This document shows positions 48,599 through 57,394 of a stretch of DNA of 64,000 nt, piece by piece (positions within the stretch are counted from its first letter, which is position 1; every line of letters begins with the position of its first letter). The notes below the pieces were generated by a model. It made no database searches. It was not told the origin of the DNA and saw only the letters and a program-made list of their open reading frames with translations. The position numbers and the translations under genes are program-made. Source of the DNA: Tepidibacter mesophilus (GTDB lineage Bacteria > Bacillota > Clostridia > Peptostreptococcales > Peptostreptococcaceae); NCBI RefSeq assembly GCF_002724055.1, contig NZ_BDQY01000002.1, forward strand, positions 229,634 to 293,633, in the 5' to 3' direction.

Positions 48599-49420
48599 AT
48601 GAAGAATTTAATCACTAGAATAAAAGAAAGTGCAGAATCTATAAAGTCAAAGGTAAGTGTTGAACCGAAAATAGGATTAATACTAGGATCAGGACTTGGA
48701 GTATTAGCAGATGAAATAGAAGATGCTATTAAAATAAAGTATGAAGAAATACCTAATTTTCCTGTTTCAACAGTAGAGGGTCATGCAGGACAGCTTGTAA
48801 TAGGCAAATTACAAGGAAAAGATGTTGTTGCAATGCAAGGAAGATTTCATTTTTATGAAGGGTATACTATGGAAGAGGCTACATTTCCTGTAAGAGTAAT
48901 GAAGGCTTTGGGAGTAGAGACAATAGTTGTGACAAATGCTGCTGGTGGATCTAATAAGACTTATGTGCCAGGAGACTTAATGATAATAAATGATCACATA
49001 AATCTTGGAGGAAACAACCCACTTATGGGTCCTAACAGCAAAGAGTTAGGGGTTAGATTCCCCGATATGTCAACTGCGTACACTCCAGAACTTATATCTA
49101 TTGCTAAAAATGTAGCTAAAGAATTGAATATTGATGTTAAAGAAGGAGTGTATACATACTTTACTGGACCGACTTATGAAACACCAGCAGAAATAAGAAT
49201 GGTTCAAACTATAGGAGGAGATGCAGTGGGGATGTCTACAGTTCCAGAAGTTATAGTTGCTAGACATTCAAGCCTTAAGGTTTTAGGTATATCTTGTATA
49301 ACTAATATGGCAGCTGGAATACTAGATCAACCTTTAAATCATGAGGAAGTTATAGAGACTACTCAAAGAGTTAAAACACAATTTATATCTTTAGTAAAAA
49401 ACATATTACACAAAATGTAA
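48599..49420 (+). CDS. punA: Purine-nucleoside phosphorylase
   Basis: A 273-residue enzyme of the trimeric class (GSGLGVLADEIE; GRFHFYEGY; TNAAGGSN). It splits inosine and guanosine to base and ribose 1-phosphate, which DeoB then uses. AGGAGG precedes ATG 48599, 14 bases after deoB. Confidence 0.96.
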   Translation: MKNLITRIKESAESIKSKVSVEPKIGLILGSGLGVLADEIEDAIKIKYEEIPNFPVSTVEGHAGQLVIGKLQGKDVVAMQGRFHFYEGYTMEEATFPVRVMKALGVETIVVTNAAGGSNKTYVPGDLMIINDHINLGGNNPLMGPNSKELGVRFPDMSTAYTPELISIAKNVAKELNIDVKEGVYTYFTGPTYETPAEIRMVQTIGGDAVGMSTVPEVIVARHSSLKVLGISCITNMAAGILDQPLNHEEVIETTQRVKTQFISLVKNILHKM

Positions 49421-49493
49421 TATCTATGCAAGTAAAGCTAGACCAAAATTGATATAATTAAGTAAGAGGAATAGTTAGAGAGGTGTAGTAAAT

Positions 49494-50819
49494 ATGAGAA
49501 TGTATGATATTATAAAGAAAAAAAGAGATGGACTTGAGTTGTCAAAAGAAGAAATAAACTTTTTTATAGATGGATATGCAAAATCAGAAATACCTGACTA
49601 TCAAGCTTCAGCTCTTATAATGGCAATATTTTTACAGAAAATGACTAAACAAGAAACTGTATATCTAACAGATGCAATGATGAGATCTGGAGATGTTATA
49701 GATTTAGCAAAAATAGATGGAATAAAAGTTGATAAACATAGTACAGGTGGAGTTGGAGATAAAACTACTATAACTTTAGCACCTCTTGTAGCATCTTGTG
49801 GAGCACCTGTTGCAAAAATGTCAGGAAGAGGTCTTGGACATACGGGAGGAACCCTTGATAAACTTGAGGCTATACCTGGGCTTTCTATAGAAATGAATCA
49901 AGATAAGTTCACGGATAATGTAAATAATCATAAGATAGCTGTGTGTGGTCAAACTGCAAAAATAGTACCTGCTGATAAAAAACTTTATGCTCTAAGAGAT
50001 GTTACTGCTACCGTAGATAATATATCTTTAATAGCTAGTAGTATAATGAGCAAGAAGTTGGCTTCAGGAGCTGATGCTATAGTTCTTGATGTTAAAACTG
50101 GTAGTGGTGCTTTTATGAAAAAATTAGATGACTCATTTGATTTGGCTAAAGAAATGGTTGATATCGGAAATGGAATGGACAGAGAGACTATAGGTGTTAT
50201 TACTGATATGGATCAACCACTTGGACTTGCAGTTGGTAATTCACTTGAAGTAATAGAAGCTATTGAAACGTTAAAAGGAAATGGACCAAAGGATTTCACA
50301 GAGCTTTGTCTTAATTTAGGATCATATATGTTAATGCTATCTAAGGTTGTAAACACATATGAAGAAGGAAGAGAAATGCTAGAAGAGTCTATATCTTCTG
50401 GAAAAGCACTTGATAAACTAAGAGAATTTATAGATATTCAAGGTGGAAATAAGGATGTAGTTGATAATTATGATTTATTACCAGGAGCTACTAATATAGT
50501 AGAAGTTAAATCTATTAAAAAAGGTTATGTAAGTAAGATTGAAGCAGAAACTGTTGGTCTTAGTGCGATGATGTTAGGCGCAGGTAGAGAGACGAAAGAA
50601 GATGAATTAGATCTTGGAACTGGTATAAGACTTGAGAAAAAAGTTGGAGATAGGGTAGAAGCAGGTGAAACTTTAGCTTTTATGTATGCTAATGATATGA
50701 AAAAACTTGAATCAGCTAAAGAAAGACTTTTATCAGCTTATACTATATCAGAGAATAAGCCTTCTTCAAGAAAGCTTATTCATGGAGTTGTTACTAAGGA
50801 TGGAATAGAAAGATTTTAG
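49494..50819 (+). CDS. pdp: Pyrimidine-nucleoside phosphorylase
   Basis: A 441-residue thymidine-phosphorylase-family enzyme. KHSTGGVGDKTT and MSGRGLGHTGGTLDKLE bind phosphate and ribose. It feeds pentose 1-phosphate to DeoB. GAGAGGTG precedes ATG 49494. The salvage operon ends in a clear terminator. Confidence 0.95.
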   Translation: MRMYDIIKKKRDGLELSKEEINFFIDGYAKSEIPDYQASALIMAIFLQKMTKQETVYLTDAMMRSGDVIDLAKIDGIKVDKHSTGGVGDKTTITLAPLVASCGAPVAKMSGRGLGHTGGTLDKLEAIPGLSIEMNQDKFTDNVNNHKIAVCGQTAKIVPADKKLYALRDVTATVDNISLIASSIMSKKLASGADAIVLDVKTGSGAFMKKLDDSFDLAKEMVDIGNGMDRETIGVITDMDQPLGLAVGNSLEVIEAIETLKGNGPKDFTELCLNLGSYMLMLSKVVNTYEEGREMLEESISSGKALDKLREFIDIQGGNKDVVDNYDLLPGATNIVEVKSIKKGYVSKIEAETVGLSAMMLGAGRETKEDELDLGTGIRLEKKVGDRVEAGETLAFMYANDMKKLESAKERLLSAYTISENKPSSRKLIHGVVTKDGIERF

Positions 50820-50837
50820 TAAAAGTATATACATGAT

Positions 50838-50872
50838 AAAAAAGATGTACCAACCAAAGGTACATCTTTTTT
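50838..50872 (+). terminator. Terminator of deoB-punA-pdp
   Basis: Hairpin AAAAAAGATGTACC / GGTACATCTTTTTT with a short loop. Confidence 0.95.
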
Positions 50873-51095
50873 ATGTCATTTTTTTGAATTAATAAGTTAC
50901 ATATTGTAAAAAAGAGTCTAAAATTATATAATAGTATAGATGTATAAAAAGGAATTTATATTTATATACAATTTGAAGAGGAATATAAGTTCCTATTTTA
51001 TATAAAAAATATTGAATTTTTTTAAAATTATATTGTTTACCATTCGATACATAATAACATGAATATGTTAAATTTAATAAAAAAGAGGTAATAAT

Positions 51096-52106
51096 ATGAA
51101 AAAATTATTTATTATATGTATTTTTATTGTACTTATTATAGCATCGGGGTTAGTCTACTTTAATATACAAACAGGTCCTTATGATTCTAGTAGCAATAAG
51201 CAAGTGTTGGTGGATATAAAAAAAGGATCTTCGCTTGATAGTCTTAGTCAAACACTTTTTGAAAAAGAACTTATAAAGAACAAATTATTTTTCAAAATAA
51301 CTGCTAAGGTAAATAATATGGATACTGGAATAAAGGCTGGACTTTATAACATCAATCAATCTCGTTCGAATAAAGAGATATTGGATATACTAAATTCAGG
51401 TAGGGTATATAAGGATTTAGTTAAGATTACTATTCCAGAAGGTTTTGAAGCTCATCAAATTGCAGATAGAATTTCACAGTTGGGGCTTGGCAATAAGGAC
51501 AAGTTTATGGATTTAGTAAATAATCCTGTGAATTTTAGTGATGATTATAAATTTTTGAATGAGGGAGATATATTATCTCTTGAAGGATACTTATTCCCGG
51601 ATACATATTTCTTTGATAAAAAGTATTCTGAAAAAGATATCATAAATGTAATGTTAAAGAGATTTGATGAAATATATACTGATGAATATAAAAAAGTTCA
51701 AGATGAAAAAAATCTTACACTTAATCAGGTTATATCTTTGGCGTCTATTATAGAAAGAGAAGCTAGATTAGATAAGGAAAGAAGTGTAATAGCAGGTGTA
51801 TTTTACAATAGAATGAATATAAATATGCCTCTTCAATCTTGTGCGACAGTACAATATATACTAGGACATAGAAAAAGTAATTTAAGCTTTGATGATATAA
51901 GAATAGACTCTCCTTATAATACGTACAAAAATTCGGGATTACCTCCTGGACCAATAGCATCGCCCGGTAAGAAATCAATAGAAGCGGCTCTTTACCCTCA
52001 AAATGTAGATTATTTGTATTTTGTAGCAAAGAAAGATGGTAGTCATAGCTTTTCAAAGACGTATAATGATCATCTAAAAAGAAAAGTAGAAAATGAAAGT
52101 GAATAG
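51096..52106 (+). CDS. mltG: Endolytic murein transglycosylase MltG
   Basis: A 336-residue protein with an N-terminal membrane anchor (about 4-23), a LysM-like region and the YceG domain. Catalytic E220 lies in SIIEREARL, followed by VFYNRM and the conserved PYNTYKNSGLPPGPI. It cuts nascent glycan strands in the cell envelope. AGAGG precedes ATG 51096. The order mltG-trmR-U32-udk equals yrrL-yrrM-yrrNO-udk of Bacillus. Confidence 0.95.
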   Translation: MKKLFIICIFIVLIIASGLVYFNIQTGPYDSSSNKQVLVDIKKGSSLDSLSQTLFEKELIKNKLFFKITAKVNNMDTGIKAGLYNINQSRSNKEILDILNSGRVYKDLVKITIPEGFEAHQIADRISQLGLGNKDKFMDLVNNPVNFSDDYKFLNEGDILSLEGYLFPDTYFFDKKYSEKDIINVMLKRFDEIYTDEYKKVQDEKNLTLNQVISLASIIEREARLDKERSVIAGVFYNRMNINMPLQSCATVQYILGHRKSNLSFDDIRIDSPYNTYKNSGLPPGPIASPGKKSIEAALYPQNVDYLYFVAKKDGSHSFSKTYNDHLKRKVENESE

Positions 52107-52176
52107 GAAATTATATTCCTCTTTAAATTGTGGATAAATATAAATTCCGTTATGAGTTTCAAAAAAGTTTACATTT

Positions 52177-52205
52177 AAAGGTTCTTCACAGAAGAACTTT
52201 TTTAT
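52177..52205 (+). terminator. Terminator of mltG
   Basis: Hairpin AAAGGTTCTT / AAGAACTTTTTT with a 4-base loop. Confidence 0.85.
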
Positions 52206-52267
52206 ATGCTTAAGGAAATTATATGATTTTCAAATTGAGGATAACATTGATGAAAGAACTATGCTTG

Positions 52268-52346
52268 CAACTATTTTTGAGCAACGGAGACCATAGGGAT
52301 CGTTGGCGACATGAGTCAGTGCGTAGCGACTAGACGAATTTTTTAT
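52268..52346 (+). repeat. Dispersed repeat family A, full-length copy
   Basis: About 79 bases with TTTTTGAGCAACGGAG, CGTTGGCGACATGAGTCAG, GCGTAGCGAC and TAGACGAATTTTTT, matching 46325-46399 and half of 22550-22593. CAACG and CGTTG can pair. It ends 26 bases before the trmR start, after the mltG terminator. Confidence 0.8.
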
Positions 52347-52371
52347 TTGTGTCATAGAAAGGATGATACTT

Positions 52372-53019
52372 TTGAGCAATATAGTAGATGAATTTGTAGA
52401 AGAATATATAAGAAATACATTAAAAGAAAGTGAAACTTTTTTAAAGGAATTAGAGGATTATGCAAGTGAGAATTTAGTTCCTATAGTTCATAAAGAAGTT
52501 GCAGAATTTTTAAAAGTAATATTAAAGATGAATAAGCCAAAAAGAATACTAGAGGTTGGATGTGCAATTGGATATTCTTCTATTTTGTTTGCGAATACTT
52601 TGAATAAGGATTGTGAAATAATAACAGTAGAAAGAAATGAAAAAATGATAGAAAAAGCATCAGAAAATATTAAAAAGTATAAATTTGAGGATAACATAAC
52701 TATACTTGAGGGAGATGCCGAGGAAAAGTTAAAAGAAGTAGATGGAGAATTTGATATGATTTTTCTTGATGCAGCTAAAGGGCAATATAAATTATTTTAT
52801 GATTTAGTTATAGATAAATTAAAGCCTGGTGGAGTACTGATATCTGACAATATACTTTACAAAGGAATGGTTGCAAGTGATAAGTACGTTATTAGAAGGA
52901 AAAAAACAATAGTAAAGAGAATGAGAAACTATCTAGACTATATAAGTAATTGTGATTATTTAGATACTAGCCTAATACCAATTGGAGATGGTGTGGCTTT
53001 AAGTTATAAAAAATATTAA
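52372..53019 (+). CDS. trmR: tRNA 5-hydroxyuridine methyltransferase TrmR
   Basis: A 215-residue SAM-dependent O-methyltransferase (YrrM type). Motif I is LEVGCAIGYSSI and the metal-binding region is FLDAAKGQY. TrmR makes 5-methoxyuridine from 5-hydroxyuridine at tRNA position 34, and its neighbour encodes a U32-family enzyme like those that make 5-hydroxyuridine, which supports this reading. TTG 52372 is preferred over ATG 52363, which abuts the AGAAAGGA ribosome site. Confidence 0.85.
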   Translation: MSNIVDEFVEEYIRNTLKESETFLKELEDYASENLVPIVHKEVAEFLKVILKMNKPKRILEVGCAIGYSSILFANTLNKDCEIITVERNEKMIEKASENIKKYKFEDNITILEGDAEEKLKEVDGEFDMIFLDAAKGQYKLFYDLVIDKLKPGGVLISDNILYKGMVASDKYVIRRKKTIVKRMRNYLDYISNCDYLDTSLIPIGDGVALSYKKY

Positions 53020-53031
53020 AGAGGTGTTAAT

Positions 53032-54267
53032 ATGCAAAAGGTAGAATTGCTAGCTCCAGCTGGAGATTTGGAAAAATTAAAGATGGCCATTGAATATGGT
53101 GCAGATGCTGTATATGTTGGAGGAGAATTTTTTGGATTAAGAGCAGGTGCTAAAAATTTCACTTATGAACAGATGCAAGAAGGTGTAAAGTTCGTTCATG
53201 ATAGAGACAAGAAATTATATGTAACGGTTAATGTAATACCTCATAATGAAGACTTTAAAGGGTTAAATGAATACTTAAAGCAACTTGAAGAAATAGGAGT
53301 GGATGCTGTAATAGTATCAGATCCAGGGGTTTTATCAGTAGTAAAAACTGTTATACCTAATATGGAAGTACATTTAAGTACTCAAGCTAATAATACTAAC
53401 TATATGAGTGCTAAGTTTTGGTACAACCAAGGGGTTAATAGAATAGTAACTGCTAGAGAACTTTCATTTGAGGAAATAAAAGAAATTAGTGATAATATAC
53501 CTGAAGATATGGAAATAGAAGCATTTGTACATGGGGCTATGTGCATATCATATTCAGGAAGGTGTCTTATAAGTAACTATATGACTGGAAGAGATGCAAA
53601 TAGAGGAGCTTGTGCTCATCCTTGCAGATGGGAATATTCATTAGTTGAAGAAAAACGACCTGGAGAGTATTTTCCTGTATATGAAGATGAAAGAGGTACA
53701 TTCTTCTTTAATTCAAAAGATTTATGCATGATAGAGTACATACCTCAAATAATAGAATCTGGAATTAAAAGTCTTAAAATAGAAGGTAGAATGAAAACTT
53801 CTTATTATGTAGCATCTGTTGTTAGAGCGTATAGAATGGCTATAGATGAGTATTATAAGAATGGTAAATCGTGGAAGTTTAATCCTATGTGGCTTGATGA
53901 AATTAAAAAAGCTAGTCATAGAGATTTTACAACTGGTTTTTATTTTGATAAGCCTAAATCAGATGAGCAACATTACGGGTCTAGTTCATATATAAGAGAT
54001 TACGATTTTATAGGACTTGTCAAATCTTTCGATGAAAAAGAAGGAATAGCATTAGTAGAACAGAGAAACAGAATGTTTGTAGGAGATGAGATAGAAATAA
54101 TAGGTCCCAACAAGGAGACTATTTACACTAAGATAGATAAATTATGGAATGAAAAAGGTGAAGAGATAGAAGTAGCACCCCATCCTAGACAATTAATTAA
54201 GATCAAGTTTGATGCTTGTGTTAAAGAAAACTATATATTGAGAAAGGTGATAGACGATGAAAAATAG
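53032..54267 (+). CDS. U32 family protein, probable tRNA uridine hydroxylation enzyme (TrhP-like)
   Basis: A 411-residue U32 peptidase-family protein. It has [15 protein letters not shown] at the start, the U32 signature around [16 protein letters not shown] (about 163-178), CAHPC, and [11 protein letters not shown]. Cysteines in these parts bind an Fe-S cluster in TrhP. TrhP enzymes use prephenate to make 5-hydroxyuridine in tRNA. Bacillus has two such genes here (yrrN, yrrO); this window has one. Confidence 0.85.
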   Translation: MQKVELLAPAGDLEKLKMAIEYGADAVYVGGEFFGLRAGAKNFTYEQMQEGVKFVHDRDKKLYVTVNVIPHNEDFKGLNEYLKQLEEIGVDAVIVSDPGVLSVVKTVIPNMEVHLSTQANNTNYMSAKFWYNQGVNRIVTARELSFEEIKEISDNIPEDMEIEAFVHGAMCISYSGRCLISNYMTGRDANRGACAHPCRWEYSLVEEKRPGEYFPVYEDERGTFFFNSKDLCMIEYIPQIIESGIKSLKIEGRMKTSYYVASVVRAYRMAIDEYYKNGKSWKFNPMWLDEIKKASHRDFTTGFYFDKPKSDEQHYGSSSYIRDYDFIGLVKSFDEKEGIALVEQRNRMFVGDEIEIIGPNKETIYTKIDKLWNEKGEEIEVAPHPRQLIKIKFDACVKENYILRKVIDDEK

Positions 54268-54901
54268 GCCCTTGATAATAGGAATAACTGGTGGAACTGG
54301 TTCGGGAAAAAGCACAGTAAGTAAGGCTATAATAGAGAGTATACCAGAGGAAAATCTATCTATTATAGAGCAAGATGCTTACTATAAAGACCAAAGTCAT
54401 CTTGAATTTGAAGAAAGGTTAAAGACTAATTATGATCATCCTTTTGCGTTTGATAATGAACTTTTAATAGGTCACTTAAACCATCTGCTAGAGGGAAAGA
54501 GTATTAAAAAACCAGTTTATGACTTTGAAAAACATACTAGAGACTTAGATAAATACACAGAGATTTTTTCTAAGGATATAATAGTGGTTGAGGGCATAAT
54601 GATGTTAGAAGATGAAAACTTAAGAAATATGTTGGATATAAAGATATTTGTAGATACAGATAATGATATTAGAATACTAAGAAGAATCCAAAGAGATATA
54701 CAAGAAAGAGGGAGAACTGTTGATTCAGTAATAGATCAATATCTTTCTACTGTAAGACCTGCTCATATGCAGTTTATAGAGCCGTATAAGAAGTATGCAG
54801 ATATTATAATGCCAGAAGGTGGCTATAATAGTGTTGCTATAGATATTGTTGTTGCTAAGATAAAGTCTATAATAGAGTCAAAAGTTAAAAAAGATGATTA
54901 A
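54257..54901 (+). CDS. udk: Uridine kinase
   Basis: A 214-residue P-loop kinase that phosphorylates uridine and cytidine. It has [16 protein letters not shown] (9-24), the conserved [11 protein letters not shown] and [14 protein letters not shown]. It overlaps the end of the U32 gene by 11 bases. The next hairpin ends this transcript. Confidence 0.95.
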   Translation: MKNRPLIIGITGGTGSGKSTVSKAIIESIPEENLSIIEQDAYYKDQSHLEFEERLKTNYDHPFAFDNELLIGHLNHLLEGKSIKKPVYDFEKHTRDLDKYTEIFSKDIIVVEGIMMLEDENLRNMLDIKIFVDTDNDIRILRRIQRDIQERGRTVDSVIDQYLSTVRPAHMQFIEPYKKYADIIMPEGGYNSVAIDIVVAKIKSIIESKVKKDD

Positions 54902-54906
54902 TTAAA

Positions 54907-54936
54907 GTATTAACCCCTTGATAATTGGAAAAAATA
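54907..54936 (+). promoter_or_regulatory. Possible SigF/SigG-type promoter of the PBP gene
   Basis: GTATT (54907-54911), 15-base spacer, GGAAAAAATA (54927-54936). The -10 fits the forespore pattern GGNNANANTW and the -35 matches GYWTA at 4 of 5. The predicted start, near 54943, is within the 3' arm of the hairpin. Confidence 0.4.
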
Positions 54937-54952
54937 ATCCTTATCAGGGGGT
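54913..54952 (+). terminator. Terminator-like hairpin enclosing the PBP ribosome site
   Basis: Arm 54913-54924 (ACCCCTTGATAA) pairs with 54941-54952 (TTATCAGGGGGT), 12 pairs with one G-U, followed by GTTTTTTT. The ribosome site CAGGGGG lies in the 3' arm and the TTG start is at the end of the T-run. Confidence 0.75.
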
Positions 54953-54958
54953 GTTTTT

Positions 54959-56629
54959 TTGAGGAAAAAAAGTAAGACAAAACATAATAAAAGACTCTCA
55001 ATAGTTTTATTTACTTTTTCTTTTGTATTTATATTACTATTTGGAAGACTTATATATATACAAGGTTATAAAGGTAAAGAATATTATGAAAGAGCTGTAA
55101 GACAAAGTGAAATAAAAATAGATTTGACTAGCAATAGAGGCACTATATATGATCGAAACAATATGATGCTTACAGACAATGAAAAAGAGGATATAGTTGT
55201 AATATTAAAGAGGAATTTTGATTTAGATAAAGAAAAAATAGATATATTAAAAAAAGTTACAAATCTTTCTGAAAAACAAATATATAATAGATTTGAGACT
55301 AAAAGCAATCTAATAGAGCTTAAAATAAAGGATTTAAATGATAGCTTAAGAAAGCAAATAGAAAGTAAGAGTGCAATTTTAATAGTCAATAAAACATATA
55401 GGTATAGAAGTGAAAATATATTAACGCATGTTTTGGGATATATAAATGAGTATGAAAATAAAGGTGTAAGTGGAATTGAAAAAGCTAAAAATGATTTACT
55501 CAAAGATCAAAATAGAGAATATGTAGAGGCATTTGTAGATGCTAGGAAAAATGTAGTTCCTGGAAGTTTTAAAAAATATCAAAGTGAGGATATAAAACAT
55601 AAGAACATAAAATTGACTATAGACTATAATATACAAAAAATAGTTGAAAAAGCACTGGACAAAAACCATAAAAATGGGGCTGTCATAGTATCGGATGTAA
55701 ATACGGGTGAAATACTTGCAATGGCATCAAGACCTAATTTTAATCCAAATAAGATAGAAGATTATATAGACAGCGAAAAACAAGAATTGTTGAATAAAGC
55801 AATTCAATGTAAATATCCACCTGGATCTATATTTAAAATAATAGTAACTCTTGCAGCTTTTGAAGAAGGCTTAGTAGATGAAGAAGAAAAGTTTGACTGC
55901 AAAGGATATATAGAATTTGATGGAATAAAAATAAAATGTTGGGAAAGAGAAGGACATGGAGAAGAGACATTCAAAGAGGCTTTTTATAATTCATGCAACC
56001 CAGTATTCGTTGAAATAGGAAAAAGGCTTGGAAGCAAAAAAATATTAGAAACTGCAAAAAGAATGGGATTATCAGACAAAATAGATATAGGGTTAGAAGA
56101 AGAAAAAGAGACTTCACTTCCAAAAGGAGATTCTGTTAAAGGCAATGCTATAGGAAATATATCAATAGGACAAGGGGATGTAGAAGTAACTCCTCTTCAA
56201 GTTAATCAAATGACGCAGATAATAGCTAATAATGGAGTTTATAAAAAATTGTATTTATTTGACTCTATATTAGATCAAAATATGAATGCCATTCAAAAGC
56301 ATAAATCAGAAAAAGATAAGGTGGTTATGTCTCCTTTTATAATAAATAGAATAAAAAAATTAATGGAGGGTGTTGTTGAAACTGGTACAGCTAAAAATAT
56401 AAAAGAGATTCAAGGAAATAGTGCAGGAAAAACTGGTTCAGCAGAATACTACGTTAATGGGAAAAAATTTGTACATGGATGGTTTACTGGTTACTATCCA
56501 GCAAAAATACCTAAATATGCAGTAACTGTATTTATATATGATGGAAAATCAGGATCAGGAGCTGCAGCACCTGTATTTAAAGATATAATTGAAAATATAA
56601 ATAATATTAAACAAGTACAGGCACAATAA
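54959..56629 (+). CDS. Class B penicillin-binding protein (transpeptidase), SpoVD/PBP2-like
   Basis: A 556-residue protein with an N-terminal anchor (about 14-35), the class B dimerisation region (SNRGTIYDRN at 58-67) and a transpeptidase domain with S290xxK293, SCN (345-347) and KTGS near 482. It makes peptide crosslinks outside the membrane. Position between udk and sigK and a hairpin-insulated start suggest a sporulation-specific PBP, for example in cortex synthesis. There is no C-terminal PASTA domain, unlike SpoVD of Bacillus. Confidence 0.88.
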   Translation: MRKKSKTKHNKRLSIVLFTFSFVFILLFGRLIYIQGYKGKEYYERAVRQSEIKIDLTSNRGTIYDRNNMMLTDNEKEDIVVILKRNFDLDKEKIDILKKVTNLSEKQIYNRFETKSNLIELKIKDLNDSLRKQIESKSAILIVNKTYRYRSENILTHVLGYINEYENKGVSGIEKAKNDLLKDQNREYVEAFVDARKNVVPGSFKKYQSEDIKHKNIKLTIDYNIQKIVEKALDKNHKNGAVIVSDVNTGEILAMASRPNFNPNKIEDYIDSEKQELLNKAIQCKYPPGSIFKIIVTLAAFEEGLVDEEEKFDCKGYIEFDGIKIKCWEREGHGEETFKEAFYNSCNPVFVEIGKRLGSKKILETAKRMGLSDKIDIGLEEEKETSLPKGDSVKGNAIGNISIGQGDVEVTPLQVNQMTQIIANNGVYKKLYLFDSILDQNMNAIQKHKSEKDKVVMSPFIINRIKKLMEGVVETGTAKNIKEIQGNSAGKTGSAEYYVNGKKFVHGWFTGYYPAKIPKYAVTVFIYDGKSGSGAAAPVFKDIIENINNIKQVQAQ

Positions 56630-56641
56630 TATAAAGACTCT

Positions 56642-56669
56642 CATATAATGTAAAGTGACTCATTATATG
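56642..56669 (+). promoter_or_regulatory. Inverted repeat in front of sigK, with SigE-like -10
   Basis: CATATAATG (56642-56650) and CATTATATG (56661-56669) are exact inverted copies, next to the ribosome site GGGGGGTG. CATATAAT resembles the SigE -10 CATACANT (7 of 8); GCACAATA 13 bases upstream is a weak -35. Confidence 0.45.
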
Positions 56670-56682
56670 GGGGGTGAATATA

Positions 56683-57057
56683 TTGACAAATACAAAATCA
56701 TTTCCAAATCCACTAACCCCTAAAGAAGAACTAGAATATTTAAAAAAGTTTAAACAAGGAGACTTAAGTGTCAAACCTATTCTAGTAGAAAGAAATTTAA
56801 GACTAGTAGCTCATATTGTAAAAAAATACACTAACTATCAAGAGGATATAGAGGACTTAATATCTATTGGAACTATTGGACTTATAAAGGCAATAGAGAC
56901 ATTTAATATTGATAAAGGAACACGACTTGCAACATATGCTGCAAGATGCATAGAAAATGAGATACTTATGAGTATAAGAGCGGGTAAAAAAAATAAAGGA
57001 GAGGTATCTCTTCAAGATCCTATCGGCGTAGATAAAGAAGGGAATGAAATATCTTAA
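56683..57057 (+). CDS. sigK: RNA polymerase sigma-K factor, N-terminal half, interrupted
   Basis: 124 residues from TTG 56683, 7 bases after ATGGGGGGTG; a GTG at 56674 lies in that ribosome site. It covers sigma region 1.2 to 2.4 ([42 protein letters not shown]). It ends [15 protein letters not shown] and TAA, at the place where SigK of Bacillus and C. difficile continues into region 3; regions 3 and 4 are missing. The N-terminus has no long hydrophobic proregion, as in C. difficile. The half gene needs excision of the inserted DNA to be restored. No 3' half is found on either strand of the window. Confidence 0.92.
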   Translation: MTNTKSFPNPLTPKEELEYLKKFKQGDLSVKPILVERNLRLVAHIVKKYTNYQEDIEDLISIGTIGLIKAIETFNIDKGTRLATYAARCIENEILMSIRAGKKNKGEVSLQDPIGVDKEGNEIS

Positions 57058-57092
57058 ACCTTATATCAACTTCAAATTTAGGAGGGGTTACA

Positions 57093-57350
57093 TTGAAAAA
57101 TATAGCTGTTGAAAGAACTATGTCATTTGTAAAAAATGATTTAAAAAGAGAAGGTTATCAAATAGATATAATAGACACTAATGAAAAGAATAACCCAAAT
57201 TATTTAAACAATTTCGATGCATTATTAGTATCGGGTTCAAAATCAAATTTTATAGGAATTGAGACATCTTTGACCAAAATACCAGTGATAAAGGCTAGTG
57301 GAAAGAGTATTGAAGATATAAAAGTTGAATTAAATAAAATATTTCATTAG
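57093..57350 (+). CDS. YkuS/UPF0180 family small protein
   Basis: An 85-residue protein from TTG 57093 behind TAGGAGGGG. The pattern KNIAVERTMSFVKNDLKREGY followed by FDALLVSGSKSNFIGIE matches the YkuS (UPF0180) family, whose function is unknown. It lies 35 bases after the sigK break, between the break and the recombinase, and would be inside the element. It could conceivably be an accessory factor for recombination; nothing in the sequence shows this. Confidence 0.75.
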   Translation: MKNIAVERTMSFVKNDLKREGYQIDIIDTNEKNNPNYLNNFDALLVSGSKSNFIGIETSLTKIPVIKASGKSIEDIKVELNKIFH

Positions 57351-57351
57351 A

Positions 57352-57394
57352 AATTACCAAAAGAGTAGCTAATTAGCTACTCTTTTGGTAATTT
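57352..57394. terminator. Two-way terminator between the YkuS-like and recombinase genes
   Basis: An almost perfect palindrome, AATTACCAAAAGAGTAGCTA paired with its complement around AT. The recombinase stop codon lies in it. Confidence 0.9.

Noticed and set aside
56683..57057. Reading sigK as a simple decayed pseudogene
   Set aside because: The break is exactly at the known skin junction, the remaining codons are intact and a recombinase is adjacent, so programmed interruption is more likely.
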